This document shows positions 1-11,600 of a stretch of 64,000 nt of DNA, piece by piece. The DNA comes from Salminus brasiliensis (taxonomy: Eukaryota; Chordata; Actinopteri; Characiformes; Bryconidae): assembly GCF_030463535.1 (NCBI RefSeq), contig NC_132894.1, forward strand, positions 32,911,625 to 32,975,624, read 5' to 3'. How positions within the stretch are numbered: position 1 is the first letter of the stretch; each line of letters opens with the position of its first letter. Under the pieces are notes generated by a model. It saw only the letters and a list, made by a program, of their open reading frames with translations, did no database searches and was not told the DNA's origin. A program made the translations under genes and the position numbers.

Positions 1-1430
1 CACACACACACACACACATATATGAATGCAATCAATGTAAATATGGCTACTATGATGGTTTATTGTAAATATGTTTAATATGATTGTAAATATGACTAAT
101 ATAAAGGTAAATATGGCTGATATAAAAGTAAATATGGCTAATATGATGGTTAATATGGCTGATATAAGGGTAAACATGGCTAATATAAAGGTACATATGG
201 CTAGTATGATGGTTAATATGGCTGATATAAGGGTAAACATGGCTAATATAAAGGTAAATATGGCTAGTATGATGGTTAATATGGCTGATATAAAGGTAAA
301 CATGGCTAATATAAAGGTAAATATGGCTAGTATGATGGTTAATATGGCTGATATAAAGGTAAACATGGCTAATATAAAGGTAAATATGGCTAGTATGATG
401 GTTAATATGGCTGATATAAAGGTAAACATGGCTAATATAAAGGCAAATATGGCTAGTATGATGGTAAAAATGGCAGATAAAGGGAAATAAGGCTAGTACA
501 ACAGTTACTGGTATATATGGCTGATATGATGGTGAATATGGCTGATATAAAGGCAAATAGGGGTAATATAAAGGTAAATATGGCTAGTATTATGGTTACT
601 GGTAAATATGGCTGATATTATAGTAAATATGGCTGATATAAAGGTAAATATGGTTGAAACGATGGTGAATATGGCTGATATAAAGGTAAATATGGCTAAT
701 ATAAAGGTAAATATGGCTAGTATGATGCTTATTGATAAATATGGCTGATATAATGGTGAATATGAGTAATATAAAGATAAATATGGCTAATATAAAGGTA
801 AATATGGGTTATATAAAAGGAAAATATGGCTAATATGATGGATAATGATAAATATGGGTGATATGATGGTGAATATGGCTGATATAAAGGTAAATATGGC
901 TAGTAAGATGATTAATGACAAATATGGTTGATATGATGGTGAATATGGCTGATATAAAGGTAAATAGAGCTGATATAAAGGTAAATATGGCTAGTAAGAT
1001 GATTAATGACAAATATGGTTGATATGATGGTGAATATGGCTGATATAAAGGTAAATAGAGCTGATATAAAGGTAAATATGGCTAGTAAGATGATTAATGA
1101 CAAATATGGTTGATATGATGGTGAATATGGCTGATATAAAGGTAAATAGAGCTGATATAAAGGTAAATAGAGCTGATATAAAGGTAAATGGAGCTGATAT
1201 AAAGGTAAATAGAGCTGATATAAAGGTAAATAGAGCTGATATAAAGGTAAATGGAGCTGATATAAAGGTAAATAGAGCTGATATAAAGGTAAATGGAGCT
1301 GATATAAAGGTAAATAGAGCTGATATAAAGGTAAATAGAGCTGATATAAAGGTAAATGGAGCTGATATAAAGGTAAATAGAGCTGATATAAAGGTAAATG
1401 GAGCTAATATAAAGGTAAATAGTAAATAGC
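1..1430. repeat. Satellite/minisatellite array on a 21-bp unit with higher-order repeats
   Basis: After a (CA)n run at 1-19, the block is built from variants of a 21-bp unit such as gctgatataaaggtaaatag. Three organisations follow one another. At about 160-470, three variants form a 63-bp higher-order repeat. At about 890-1130, a 91-bp repeat recurs (tagtaagatg at 901, 992 and 1083). From about 1135 to 1430 the units are simple 21-mers. Because 21 is a multiple of three, long open frames appear on both strands; they are artefacts. Confidence 0.95.
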
Positions 1431-2040
1431 AGAGGCTGCAGAATGTACAGAGGTATGTTTTTGATGTAATCATCTCTATCACCACTAGGTGACAGTGTTG
1501 CACAGTGCTGACACAGGTGAAACATCTAAATAAGCTGTGTTCTGACGGGCCAGTCCTGCTCTGTGGATGAATGTATAGTGAGCAGTTTTAATTATTGTAA
1601 TGGATCTTCTTTTCTGCCTCACTATGTCCAGCCTGGGAGCAGCACGGCTTCAACTTCTCAGAATACGAACGCTGATCTGGGATCATGCCTTTTACAAAGG
1701 AGTTAACAGCTGGACTGATCCTAGATCAGTGTTCTTAATTACTTGAATGAACTGTGGGCCAATATTAGTAAAGAATACATAAGAACAAATGATGCAGTAC
1801 TCAGATTTACCACTGGATGGCAGTGAGTGCCTTCACTGTAGGCAGGCTGTGGAGAAGGCCTACTGAATAACTGGGTAATCTGATCCAGTCGAACCCAGCT
1901 CAGTTGGGTATACACATGGTGTAGAAATGCTAACATATCCAGGATATCCAAAATCCAGGACGACTCAGGGGAATCCTGGATGGGTGGAGAGTCTGGCATT
2001 ACTCCCTAAAGACCTGAAACACCTGAAACGTCCTGCTTGG
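1431..2040. other. No gene or clear repeat recognised
   Basis: Ordinary-composition sequence after the satellite. It contains short inverted matches (ctgatctgggatca and tgatcctagatcag near 1671-1727), possibly a decayed transposon end. Confidence 0.4.
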
Positions 2041-2530
2041 TTTCAGCGTCCACTCAAATAATCTACATAAACTGCCTGAAATTGTGTAAGCCCACCATAA
2101 CAGCTCTGACCTGATGAGGCATGGGACTCTACAAGACCTCTGAAGGTGTCCTGTGCTATCTGGAACTCCAAGACGTCAGCAGCAGATCCTGTAAGTCCTG
2201 TAAGTTGTGAGGTGGGGCCTTCATGATCCTCAGTGAGCCTTAGGCGCCAAAGGCCCTGTCGCTGGTTTAATAGTTGTCCTTCCTTGGAGCACTTTTGGTA
2301 GGCCACTGCATGCTGGGAACACCCCCATTAGACTAGCATGATGTTTTGGAGATGTTCTGATCCAGTCATCTAGAACATCACAGTTTGGTTCTTGTGGAAG
2401 TGGCTAAGATTCAATACGTCCATCACCTTCAAGCTGTCTAACATATCCACCCCTTGACATGTGTCACTGGAATCAGGTCACCTTCCGGTGGTTTTAATGT
2501 TGTGGCTGATGTTATGGCTGATGAATGCTG
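2041..2530 (-). mobile_element. Tc1/mariner-derived MITE with transposase remnant
   Basis: The minus strand encodes a broken Tc1-type transposase helix-turn-helix piece (YQKCSKEGQLLNQRQG), joined through [11 protein letters not shown] to the far 3' part of the element. The end ttttaatgttgtggctgatg resembles the Tc1-like terminus of fish elements. Most of the DDE catalytic region is missing, so the copy is non-autonomous. Confidence 0.7.
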
Positions 2531-2694
2531 CACCAAACTGCCATTGTTGCAGTTTTACCTGTGGAAGTTGCACCACCCTGACTGACTCACACTTCTCTTT
2601 CTCGAGAAGGAGCAGCGTGTTTCAGACCAGTCATTTCCTCCCAACAACTTCACACACAGTAGTTGGTACTATTAGGTCACCACTCTAAGGATCT

Positions 2695-3060
2695 ACAATA
2701 TGTCCACATATTTGTGGACAGCCCTTTCAATGAATGCATTCAGCTACTTTAAGTTGCACCCATTGCTGACATGGATGTGCAAATTCTCACACACACACAC
2801 AGCTTGTCTAGTGCCTATAGAGAAGTACTGCCAATACAATAAGACTCCCAGGAGCAGATAAACACGAACCAGGCCTGGACTAGAGGGGTATAAAGCCCTC
2901 CCAGCATTGAGCTGTGGAGCTGTGGAAGAATTGTTCTCTGGAATGATGGATGGTGGAGCCCTATCCAGTACTTTTGGGATGAATTGAGGAGTTGGGGATG
3001 ACACTCTTGTCTCTGAATGCAATCAATCAAATCCTCACAGCTATTTTCCTCCAAGATCCT
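2695..3060 (+). mobile_element. MITE family B copy
   Basis: Starts near tatgtccacatatttgtgga and contains the family landmarks gcattcagctactttaag, agagaagtactgccaat, agaggggtataaagccc and gatgaattgaggagttgggg. Related copies are at 6475, 16007, 16392, 49055, 53157 and 54190. Confidence 0.7.
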
Positions 3061-3109
3061 CCAACAAAAGCAGGGTCAACTCTTTTTTAAGATGCCATAG
3101 CAGAACCAC

Positions 3110-3500
3110 ATTTGGTTCCAAAAAAAAAAAAAAAAGGAGTCCCAGCTAATGTCCATGTGGGGCCTGTGTGGGGAGCCCAACTGGGAGCCAGAACGTTTTG
3201 TCCTTGGGTTCCATGATGGCCCCAAATATGAATGCCCACCAGAGTCAGTGATGGGAACAAGAGGTTAAACATGGACCCCATCTGAGTTGTGCACTGCATA
3301 TGGGGCCTAGATGGGATCCTTTTGAGCTGTAATGCTGGGCCCATTTTTGAAGCCCAGCTGGGTTCCAGTAAAAACATATCTACCCCACTCAGAGTCCATG
3401 CCCACCTGGAACCAACCTGGAACCCACCTGGAACCCACCTGGAACCCACCTAGCCCATGTTTCACTCATATGAGCCCCACTGGAACATATGAGCCTAGTT
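3110..3500 (-). repeat. Dispersed 'ggcccatatggg'-type repeat
   Basis: Low-complexity word usage (tggggcccatg, ggaacccacct repeated about four times at 3404-3450). A similar element, apparently reversed, lies in gene 2 intron 4 at 33395-33600. A poly-A run at 3120-3135 precedes it. Confidence 0.5.
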
Positions 3501-3589
3501 TGTCATAGAGATATGTGTGTGAAGATTAAATGAGTGAAGAACCCAAGCAGGTTCTTCAGATCTTTAATAGGTTCTTCAAACACACACAT

Positions 3590-3845
3590 ACGTCTAAAGT
3601 AGTGGAACAAACTTCTCCTGGGTGTCCAAACAGCAGAGTCGCTCGCTGTCTTCAAACGTAGGCTGAAGACCCTCCTCTTCCGAGAATACTTGGGTGACTT
3701 GTGTTTAGTCGTGTCTAAGATTAGAGACATCTTTGAATTCTAGTCTATTTAAACTAGCTGAGGTTATTCTTGAGTAAACAGTGAAGCGCTTTTGTAAGCC
3801 GTTCTGGAAAAGAGCGTCTGCTAAACGCTGTAAATGTCTTCATGA
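3590..3845 (+). mobile_element. LINE 3'-end fragment
   Basis: The plus strand keeps the C-terminal tail of a non-LTR reverse transcriptase (LLLGVQTAES then FKRRLKTLLFRE) followed by the 3' tail gcgcttttgtaagccgttct and gagcgtctgctaaacgctgt. It matches the element at 5525-6045 in inverse orientation. The L2/CR1-type clade is a guess. Confidence 0.65.
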
Positions 3846-4340
3846 AACCAAAAGTGGATCTTCTAAGGCACCGCTCAAATAACCCTTCTCCACTGCTCTG
3901 GACTTGAAGGCCGAAAGCAGGAAGTAACCTATCATGATAACTGTTTGATGTGCCGTGGACCAAAAGAGTGACAACAATTAATAATCAATAGAAAAGTAAA
4001 GCATTAACCCAGATCATCCAGACTGACTCCCATGCTTCTAATTACAGATTGACTTCAATCAACCCAGCTTGTAACCCAAGCAGCCTTCAGGCGTGACCAC
4101 GGGGTGTTCTGATTGGCTATCAGTCAATATCAGGTGTGATTAGCATCAGTAACCTTTGGAAGAAAGATAGGATCTCAGTAATTGCTGTCTGTGGCGGACT
4201 GTGGGCCCTCTGTGCCGATTTATAATCATTGCAAGATGGCTTTTTACAGGTAGTTCTTGTCAGGGATGGCACATTTCCATCATTATCTGACTCTACTTCA
4301 TTGGGCCCCACAGTACACCCACTATTCACTCACACCAAGT
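3846..4340. other. No gene recognised
   Basis: Unremarkable sequence; open frames here are short and match nothing I know. Confidence 0.4.
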
Positions 4341-4344
4341 GGGT

Positions 4345-4690
4345 GAATTAGCCTGACCAGCGTTTTTGGAAGGTGAGAGGGAACCAGAGAACCTTAAGGA
4401 AACCCACACGGGCACTGGGAGAACACAGCAAACTTCTCATAGACAGAGACCACAGCACTGACCAAAGGATTGAACCCACAACCATACATGATCTGCTGTG
4501 TTCCCATTCCATCCCAAACAGACACGCTCCTTGACTGGGAACTGAACCCAGGCTGTGGTGGTGAGAGCACCCACTCAGCACCCACTGGGTGAATACAGTA
4601 ATCACACTCGGATGCGGACCAAAACAACCTCCCCGAGACCCTTGAGAAGAGTTTGAGCTCCAATAGCCAGGTGGGCTTCGCGTTTATCCT
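4345..4690 (-). repeat. Dispersed teleost repeat ('aaacccacacgggcactggg')
   Basis: The words aaacccacacgggcactggg, agaacacagcaaact and gaactgaacccagg match a very common fish repeat whose reverse strand starts with a tRNA-like promoter. The copy is diverged. Confidence 0.45.
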
Positions 4691-4799
4691 GGTATGTTGT
4701 CCAGATAATTACTACAGCTATGAACAAACTTAGCATGTTAAACTGCTATACGCTGGTCTAGAACACAGGACTGCCATCCTCCCATATTTACTTTCATGC

Positions 4800-5240
4800 T
4801 GCTGCCCAGGGCTGGCCCAAGCCTTTATGGGGTCCTCAGCAGATTTTCGTTTGGGCCCCCCCATACCACCACTTTACACCAGATGCTTCATCATTTCATA
4901 GGGAGAGAGATATTGTGCAATACGCTGAAGCTCCTGGGCTTTTATCCACCACCCAAGCGGCGCGTATCTATATCATTTGCCCAACAGTGGCAGCAGCCAA
5001 CAGCAGGAGCTGATTAACCTAGTATTGATGAGCAACTATGAAAGTAAATTAATATACAAATGGCTTTTGTATTATTATTCACTGTATTTTTTATTATGAT
5101 ATCTTGGTGCTCTTGGGTGCCCTCTGGTGGCGTTGAGGCCCTAAGCGGTTGCGTAATTCGAGAAGACTTTGGGCCGGCTCTGCTGCCGCCTCCCCAGACA
5201 TGTCTGACCAATAAGCTGAGAGAGCGTTCCAAAGGGAACC
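4800..5240. repeat. Pair of 'gggctggc' repeat fragments
   Basis: cagggctggcccaagcc near 4806 and gggccggctctgctgcc near 5172 (opposite context) flank an AT-rich centre; this looks like a decayed non-autonomous transposon. From 5240 to 5520 I recognise nothing. Confidence 0.3.
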
Positions 5241-5524
5241 AAACCAGAGGGAAATGCTGAAGTTCAGAAACTCGTTAACTGATCCGGATCAGAGCAAAGC
5301 AGCTATAGGTGTGAACACAAATGCCCTTAGATGAGCTGCTGGGCGACCTGAACCAATCCATACAGTGTCTGGAGTTCCCAGAGAAGATTACGACCAAACC
5401 TAACTGTGTGTTTCTAATGATCTTTGGAGAGATGTCACAGGAAATGGGTCTTAGGGCCCGCAAACGAGACTCTGTCCTGGGTGCGGACGGGTGTGAAAAC
5501 CGGTAGGCCGCCACAGCCCTGCGT

Positions 5525-6045
5525 ATTTACATTGACATTTACGGCATTTAGCAGACGCTCTTATCCAGAGCGACTTACAAAAGTGCTTTGCTATTTACGC
5601 AAGAAAAACCTCAGCTAGTTTGAATAGACTAATAATTCAAAGATCCTCGAAGTTTAGACTCTACTAAACACAAGTCAGTAAGGTGACCATAGTACTCTGC
5701 TATTCGCCCAAGTCCTCTCAGAAGAGGAGGGTCTTCAGCCTGGGTTTGAGGACAGCGAGAGTTGGACTCTGCTGTTCGGACACCCAGGGGAAGTTCGTTC
5801 CACCACTTCGGTGCAGGACAGAAAAAAGTCTGGACGCTCGTCTTCCGTGGATTTTGAGGGATGGCGGGTCGAGCCGAGCCATACTTGAAGCTCAAAGGGC
5901 TCTTGGTGCGGATCGGCTTTTGACCATTGCCATCAAGTACGGAGGGGCTGGTCCGTTCTTGGCTTTGTAGGCCAGCGTCAGGGTTTTGAATCTGATTCGG
6001 GAAGCAGCTACAGAAAGCCAATTGTGGTGGTGCTGCTCCGAAGGA
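5525..6045 (-). mobile_element. LINE 3'-end fragment with reverse-transcriptase C-terminus
   Basis: On the minus strand the remnant encodes YKAKNGPAPPYL, then (frameshifted) FFCPAPKWWNELPLGVRTAE, the usual C-terminal signature of fish non-LTR elements. It ends in the tail whose plus-strand form is cggcatttagcagacgctct. Frameshifts and lack of the RT core make it a dead, 5'-truncated copy. Confidence 0.75.
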
Positions 6046-6470
6046 GCTTATACACAGTAATGTATATGAAACAGCTTATTCATCTTTTTCCACTATACTG
6101 AAAATGCTACTTGGACATGACAAGGGATTAGATCATCAGCTGCCACTCACAGTGACTTCTAACTGTTTACAGCGGCCTGAAAAGGCAGACGCTGATTTAA
6201 TAAAGGATTACTGCTCGTCTGCAGCCCGCCATGGGAAGTCTGTAAACAGCTGCTAATTCAGTAAACACACACAATTCTACTCACTTGCTGATAGATTATT
6301 GTGAGGCGGGTGGAAATGTAAACCGTTGGTATGGAGAAACATCCGGCCGACACAGTCCTGACCCTCCGCCTAATAACCCAGTACACATGTAACAGCAGTC
6401 ATATCAGCTTCAGAGAACACAGACGCACTCTTACGCCATACAGGGCACCCAATCCAAATAGAGGTCATTT
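6046..6470. other. No gene recognised
   Basis: Non-coding sequence between the LINE fragment and MITE B; nothing identifiable. Confidence 0.4.
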
Positions 6471-6474
6471 ACAT

Positions 6475-6935
6475 CCATAGTGTGGACCAAAGGTATTGGG
6501 ACACCTGCTTATTCATGGTATCTCCCTAAATTAAGGGTAGTCTGAGGACACTAGGAGGACCTCAGATACATCGACCCCAGCTCCGCAGCGCCAGCTAACA
6601 GATGCCACTAGGTATCTCTTCCCCAACTGATGCCTGGGTGGAGCATCAACTGACATTCCAGAGAACACAGCTCTTCCACTGCTCCACAGCTAAATGCTGG
6701 GGGGCTTTATACCCCTCTAGCCCACGCCTGGCGTTAGGCAGCATGGTGCCAATAGGCCCATGCAGTTTACCTGCTCCAGAGAGTCCTATTCTATTGGCAG
6801 TACTTCTCTACAGGAACTAGGCAAGCTGTGTGTGAGTGTGCATTTGCAGATCTGTGTCAGCAATGGCTGCAACTTCAAGTAGCTGAATGCAATTAAAGGA
6901 AGGGGTGTCCACAAATATTTGGACATATAGCATAT
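6475..6935 (-). mobile_element. MITE family B, near full-length copy
   Basis: About 460 bp bounded by imperfect inverted termini: tagtgtggaccaaaggtatt at the left, and ggtgtccacaaatatttgga at the right. The internal landmarks are the reverse complement of those at 2695-3060. Termini of this type suggest a Tc1/mariner-like MITE. Confidence 0.7.
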
Positions 6936-7724
6936 ATGACTATATGTAAAGGTGCAGTAGCTAAAAACAGTCTGCTTAATTGATCTCAACAGGTTCTCAA
7001 TAGGTTTTCTCTCATATGGTCCTCGTTTCCTAGAAGCAGGTGGTCCCTGGGAAGTTCAGGAATTTTTCCTGGTGGGCCAGTTTTGTGAAAGCTAGTCACA
7101 TTCCCAACCTCCAGTGTTTCCTGGCCTCTATATATATCCAGGTATTTAACAGCCAGTCCCTGCCTAGAGGACCTTTCAGGAACAAGGGTGGAGTAGACCT
7201 CCAGCTTCAGCTCTCACTTGCTAAGGCGAAAAGCTGCATGTGGGTGTGATGGTCTACAGATGGAAGGTCAGAATGTGATGCTGGCACCCTCTGATTTCTG
7301 TCCAGGATCCTGTAAATAATGCTGATCCAGGATCCTCCCTAGAGCAGCCTCTTAGAAGCTTCGGAGGCTTGTGTGTTTGCTGTGGGACAAGAACAGCTGT
7401 TTGGGCCATTATCAGGCCTCAGAAAGATGAGGCGGTGAAGTGGAATTTGACTCAAGGTTGGGTGTTTGATGTTCGTCCAAGTCCAGCTGTGTTTTTCTCC
7501 TATTATGAAAGAGATATAAAGGGACAGAAAGCTGTGAGGAGACACACTCTGCTTACTTTTGCATGCAGATCTGGTGGCTGAGGTTGAATTCAGATTTAGA
7601 GGTCTTGTGCTGAGGGCAACCATGCAGGAAGCATTTGTAGTCAGTGGTTGTGGCTGAGAAAGGCTGAGGTTAGTAGTGTGGATAATAGGCGGTGTAATAT
7701 GATGGGAGATAAAGGCTGCTTGGT
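6936..7724. other. No gene recognised
   Basis: About 0.8 kb of single-copy-looking sequence without coding signal or clear repeat. Confidence 0.4.
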
Positions 7725-7895
7725 TCATGTAGAGGTAAAGGTGTTACAATGTACAGCGAAATGTGTCCTCTGCATTTGACCCATTTGACCCAGTAAACAC
7801 ACACATACACACACACAGCGATGGGCAGCTTGCCAAGCCCAGGTATTGAACTCACAACTCTGTCATCAATAGCCCAGAGATATAACTGTTGAGCC
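7725..7895 (-). mobile_element. tRNA-derived SINE A, partial copy
   Basis: In reverse orientation it carries the SINE A tail (cagcgaaatgtgtcctctgc), a (CA)n run and the tRNA-like head (ccaggtattgaactcacaac, gttgagccaccac). It continues directly into the head-only tandem array. Confidence 0.75.
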
Positions 7896-8640
7896 ACCAC
7901 TTATTAGAGCTGGGTATTGAACCCACAGCCTTGTGATCAATAACCCATTGCACTAATGGCTGATCCACTACAGTGGGAAGAGCCGGGGTATTGAACCCAC
8001 AACCCTGTCATTAATAGCCCAGAGCTCTAACCGTTGAGCCACCACTTATTAGAGCTGGGTATTGAACCCACAGCCTTGTGATTAATAACCCAGTATACCA
8101 GTGCACTAATGGCTGATCCACTACAGTGGGAAGAGCCGGGGTGTTGAACCCACAACCCTGTCATTAATAGCCCAGAGCTCTAACCGTTGAGCCACCACTT
8201 ATTAGAGCTGGGTATTGAACCCACAGCCTTGTGATTAATAACCCAGTATACCAGTGCACTAATGGCTGATCCACTACAGTGGGAAGAGCCGGGGTATCAA
8301 ACCCTGTCATCAATAGCCCAGAGCTCTAACCATTGAGCTGCCACTTATTAGAGTTGGGTATTGAACCCACAGCCTTGTGATCAATAACCCAGCGCACTAA
8401 TGGCTGATCCACTACAGTGGGAAGAGCCAGGGTATCGAACCCACAACCCTGTCATCAATAGCCCAGAGCTCTAACCATTGAGCCGCCACTTATTAGAGCA
8501 GGGTATTGAACTCATAGCCTTGTGATCAATAACCCAGTGCAGTATTGGCTGATCCACTACAGTCGGAAGGAGCTGGGGTATCGAACCCACAACCCTGTCA
8601 TTAATAGCCCAGAGCTCTAACTGCTGAGCCACCACTGCCT
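7896..8640 (-). repeat. Tandem array of SINE tRNA-like heads
   Basis: About five units of 145-153 bp (ttattagagc at 7901, 8046, 8199, 8345 and 8490). Each unit consists of two ~73-bp tRNA-like halves. On the minus strand one half reads gtggctcaacggttagagct ... gggttcaatacccc and the other gtggatcagccattagtgca ... gggttcaatacccag, i.e. an A-box-like and a B-box-like element per half. The SINE body is absent between heads. Confidence 0.8.
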
Positions 8641-11600
8641 CACTGCCCCCATATGCTGGTGGTAGAGTGGTACTGAGGTTGTGAGTACAATCCTGTGAAA
8701 TCCCGTTAAGTGAGCTTGGAGGGGAGAGGGTCTGGGAGGGTGGTGCCTACCTCCTGACCCCTGTGAAGACCTTCGGATCATAAACAGCCACCTGTAGTGG
8801 GTGTGTAGAGTATAGGGGCCCTGTGTGTAACCCCACTTGTTAGGTGCAGGGTTTTGCTATTCAGCTCTCACCTGTTTTCGTCTGAATGAGCAGCTCTTCA
8901 TCCACCTGGACCATCCAAGACCAGCTTAGACCACCCGAAACCAGTAAAAAGCTGGTCTTGAGCTGTGTAGCAGCGGCTGTCCACTATGAACTTAACGTTA
9001 GCATAGCGAGATCCGTACAGTTTTCCGTCACACTGGTGCTTCTGCTGGTGTAGTGTACTGGAGATCAGTCTTTCCAGTTGGAATTTCCCAGAAATGAAAA
9101 CATCATGTTTTAACTGCACATCCATTGACCTAGTAAACACTTGTAGTAGTGGAAAATTGCACTGCTAGCATCTCAGTGGCAGAAACATGAAAACACACTG
9201 GGGGAAGCCACTCTCAGGCCAAGAGAGAGGAAGAATGTATTGCGGTGGGATTTCTTTTCTCTGCTCAAATTCCTGGAAGTGTTTGCCTGGAAAGTCTATT
9301 ACTGGTTCAACTGCATGCAATAAACTCGATGTATCTGTCCAGTTTTATTAGACTGCCTAGAGCCCCTACTATAGCCCGTTTATTGACTGTTCCTGATTAG
9401 ATACCGCTATCGTTCTTAGTTTGAGCCACACTCTGCTTCTGATTAGGAAATACATTTATAGATGGTTCTGTTTTGATAGGTTTTCCAGCAATTTTTTTTC
9501 TCTTTGTGGTCTCTCCAGTGTGTTTTTTTTTTTTCTCTTCTAAATCTCATAAGCTCATGGCTTTGGCTCGGTGGCAGGAGCTGAGGCTCGGGGCTCTGTG
9601 GCCATTTCCTGAAGTGGTTTATTGAAGGAAAGGCGGAGCGAATCAAAGGTCTTAAAAGTTCTGCTACTGCGGAAATCTTTGGAAGGGTCGTCTCAGAAGT
9701 GAATGAATACAAGAATAAGACTAAGGGCCTAAACGACATGATTTCCCCCTCCATTTTCCCCTTCCAACAACTTTTCACAGTCTGAATCTGAGTTAGTCTG
9801 GCTCCTCAGGGCCCCCAGCGTAAACATACAAAGTATGTCCTATGAAGATCGTCCCAAAGCCTGAGGAACGCCTGCTGTACTTTACCAGTATTGCTCGCCA
9901 CTCTCCTATGTGGAATAGGAGGTCCTAAAAGTGCACACCGCTGACCAATCCCAATGCTAACATGGCTCCACCCATGTAAAGCTAAACTTGGTAAGCTGAA
10001 GCTCGAGCCACAATTTGGGGGGTGGCTGTCCCGCAGGCCCCGTCATACCTAGTGCCCATGGCAGGATTTAGACACTGGGCGCCGGGACGGACGGGAGATC
10101 CCAAAGAAGCACGGTAGAGCTGGGGACATCCGCTGACCGCCGTCCACCTGTACCCTGGCTCAGGAGCACGGTGCATGGGTGGCAGAAGAAGCGGAGAAGT
10201 GGTGAGGCGATGGGACTGGGGGCAGTGGACTGGAGGGAAGATGGGGAAAGACAGGGCATGAGGGGCACCCACTTCTCCTGGTGTCGTGTCTCGAGTGTCT
10301 CGTGAACTTTCTGTCTCGTCTGTGTGTGTTGCCATGGTAACCGAAACGAATTGTCTTCACCAGTGATAGAGGGCTGTCAGTCTGTCGCACATTCATTAGA
10401 ATATTAAGACCACGCCCAGAACGTTCTCAGAGAGGTCTGATGATGAGTGTATTTTGGGGGTTTGAGGAGTGTTCATCAGATTTCTGCTTTGTGTTTATCT
10501 AAGTAAACACTTCACTTAACACCCAAGTTTAGTTTCCTACCAAAAAAAAAAAGTGTTACCAGAAGGGAACTCAAGCTCTCAGCACACTTCCTGTGAAATG
10601 ATGTTGGTGTGTTTTGCACGAAGCTGAAAGTGCTTTCACACGCTCACGAGCTGCCGTGCTTTCTTTTGGTTTCGTTTGGCGTATTTGCTGCGTAATGCTC
10701 CACAACTGCAGGTGGCGCTGTGCAATGTTTGATAACAGTTCCATGTTTGTCGTTGTCTCCAGATAGCCAGCTCCAAGGGGTCTTGTTGTCGCCAGCATCT
10801 CCACTCCGACCCTTCATCCGTTTTTTTGCTTTTACAAAATTTCTGGTGCAGATTTTTCCAATTTTGACGCCAACAACTGGAATCTCTCCCAAAAGTTCCT
10901 CCACTTCCTCTCTATGACTTTCTTATCTCTCAGCGGCGTCTGCGGTTATTCGCTGTCTCTGTAATTTCGCCATGTTGTTTGCTAAAACCAGGCGTATAAT
11001 TTTAAACAACGTTTAAGAGGAACCAATACTCACAACGAGGGACCCATCCTCTTCTGGTCAAAACCGCTAATGAAAGTCACTTTGACACAGACCGTCAGAA
11101 TCATCCTAACCTCCCCCCCACCTCCAACCCACAGCAAAGCCACAATTTGGTCAAAAGTTTGTGGACATAGCTCTGTTAGCCAAACATATTAAATGAGCTT
11201 TTCGGGCAAAAGCTTCGGCACCCCACGTTTTAGCCAAATGCTTGTGGATCTAGCTCTGTTAGCAAAAAACTAAATGAATGAGCTATAGGACCCACCAGCT
11301 TTTAGGCAAAAGTTTTGGCACCCCACATCTTTTCAACCAAAAGTTTGTAGACACAACTCTCCTAGCCACTAACACATTGGATGAGCTTTTGAACCAACCA
11401 TCTTTGGGGCAAATTTTTGGCTTTTGGCCTAGCAACGGCTTAGTAACCAACCAACTGGTTGGTTGAGTTAACTTTTTTTTGTGTTTTTTTTTACGGTGCA
11501 GCTGGATTGAACAGGCTGCTTCTTAGACCTGTGTGGTCACTAAATAACAGTTATTAACTCTTCTCAGTCGTGCTTCTCATGGTCCCCTGCGAGGGTTGTT

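Noticed and set aside
50-1525. Several long open frames on both strands (110-168 codons)
   Set aside because: They are produced by the 21-bp satellite, whose unit is a multiple of three. The proteins are pure 7-residue repeats with no start context or splice signals.
7670-7900. Open frame with [17 protein letters not shown]; similar frame at 54395-54628
   Set aside because: This is the usual false translation of the SINE tRNA-like head and body.
9443-9778. 111-codon minus-strand open frame
   Set aside because: No recognisable domain, no splice partners, biased by a poly-T/C tract; unsupported.
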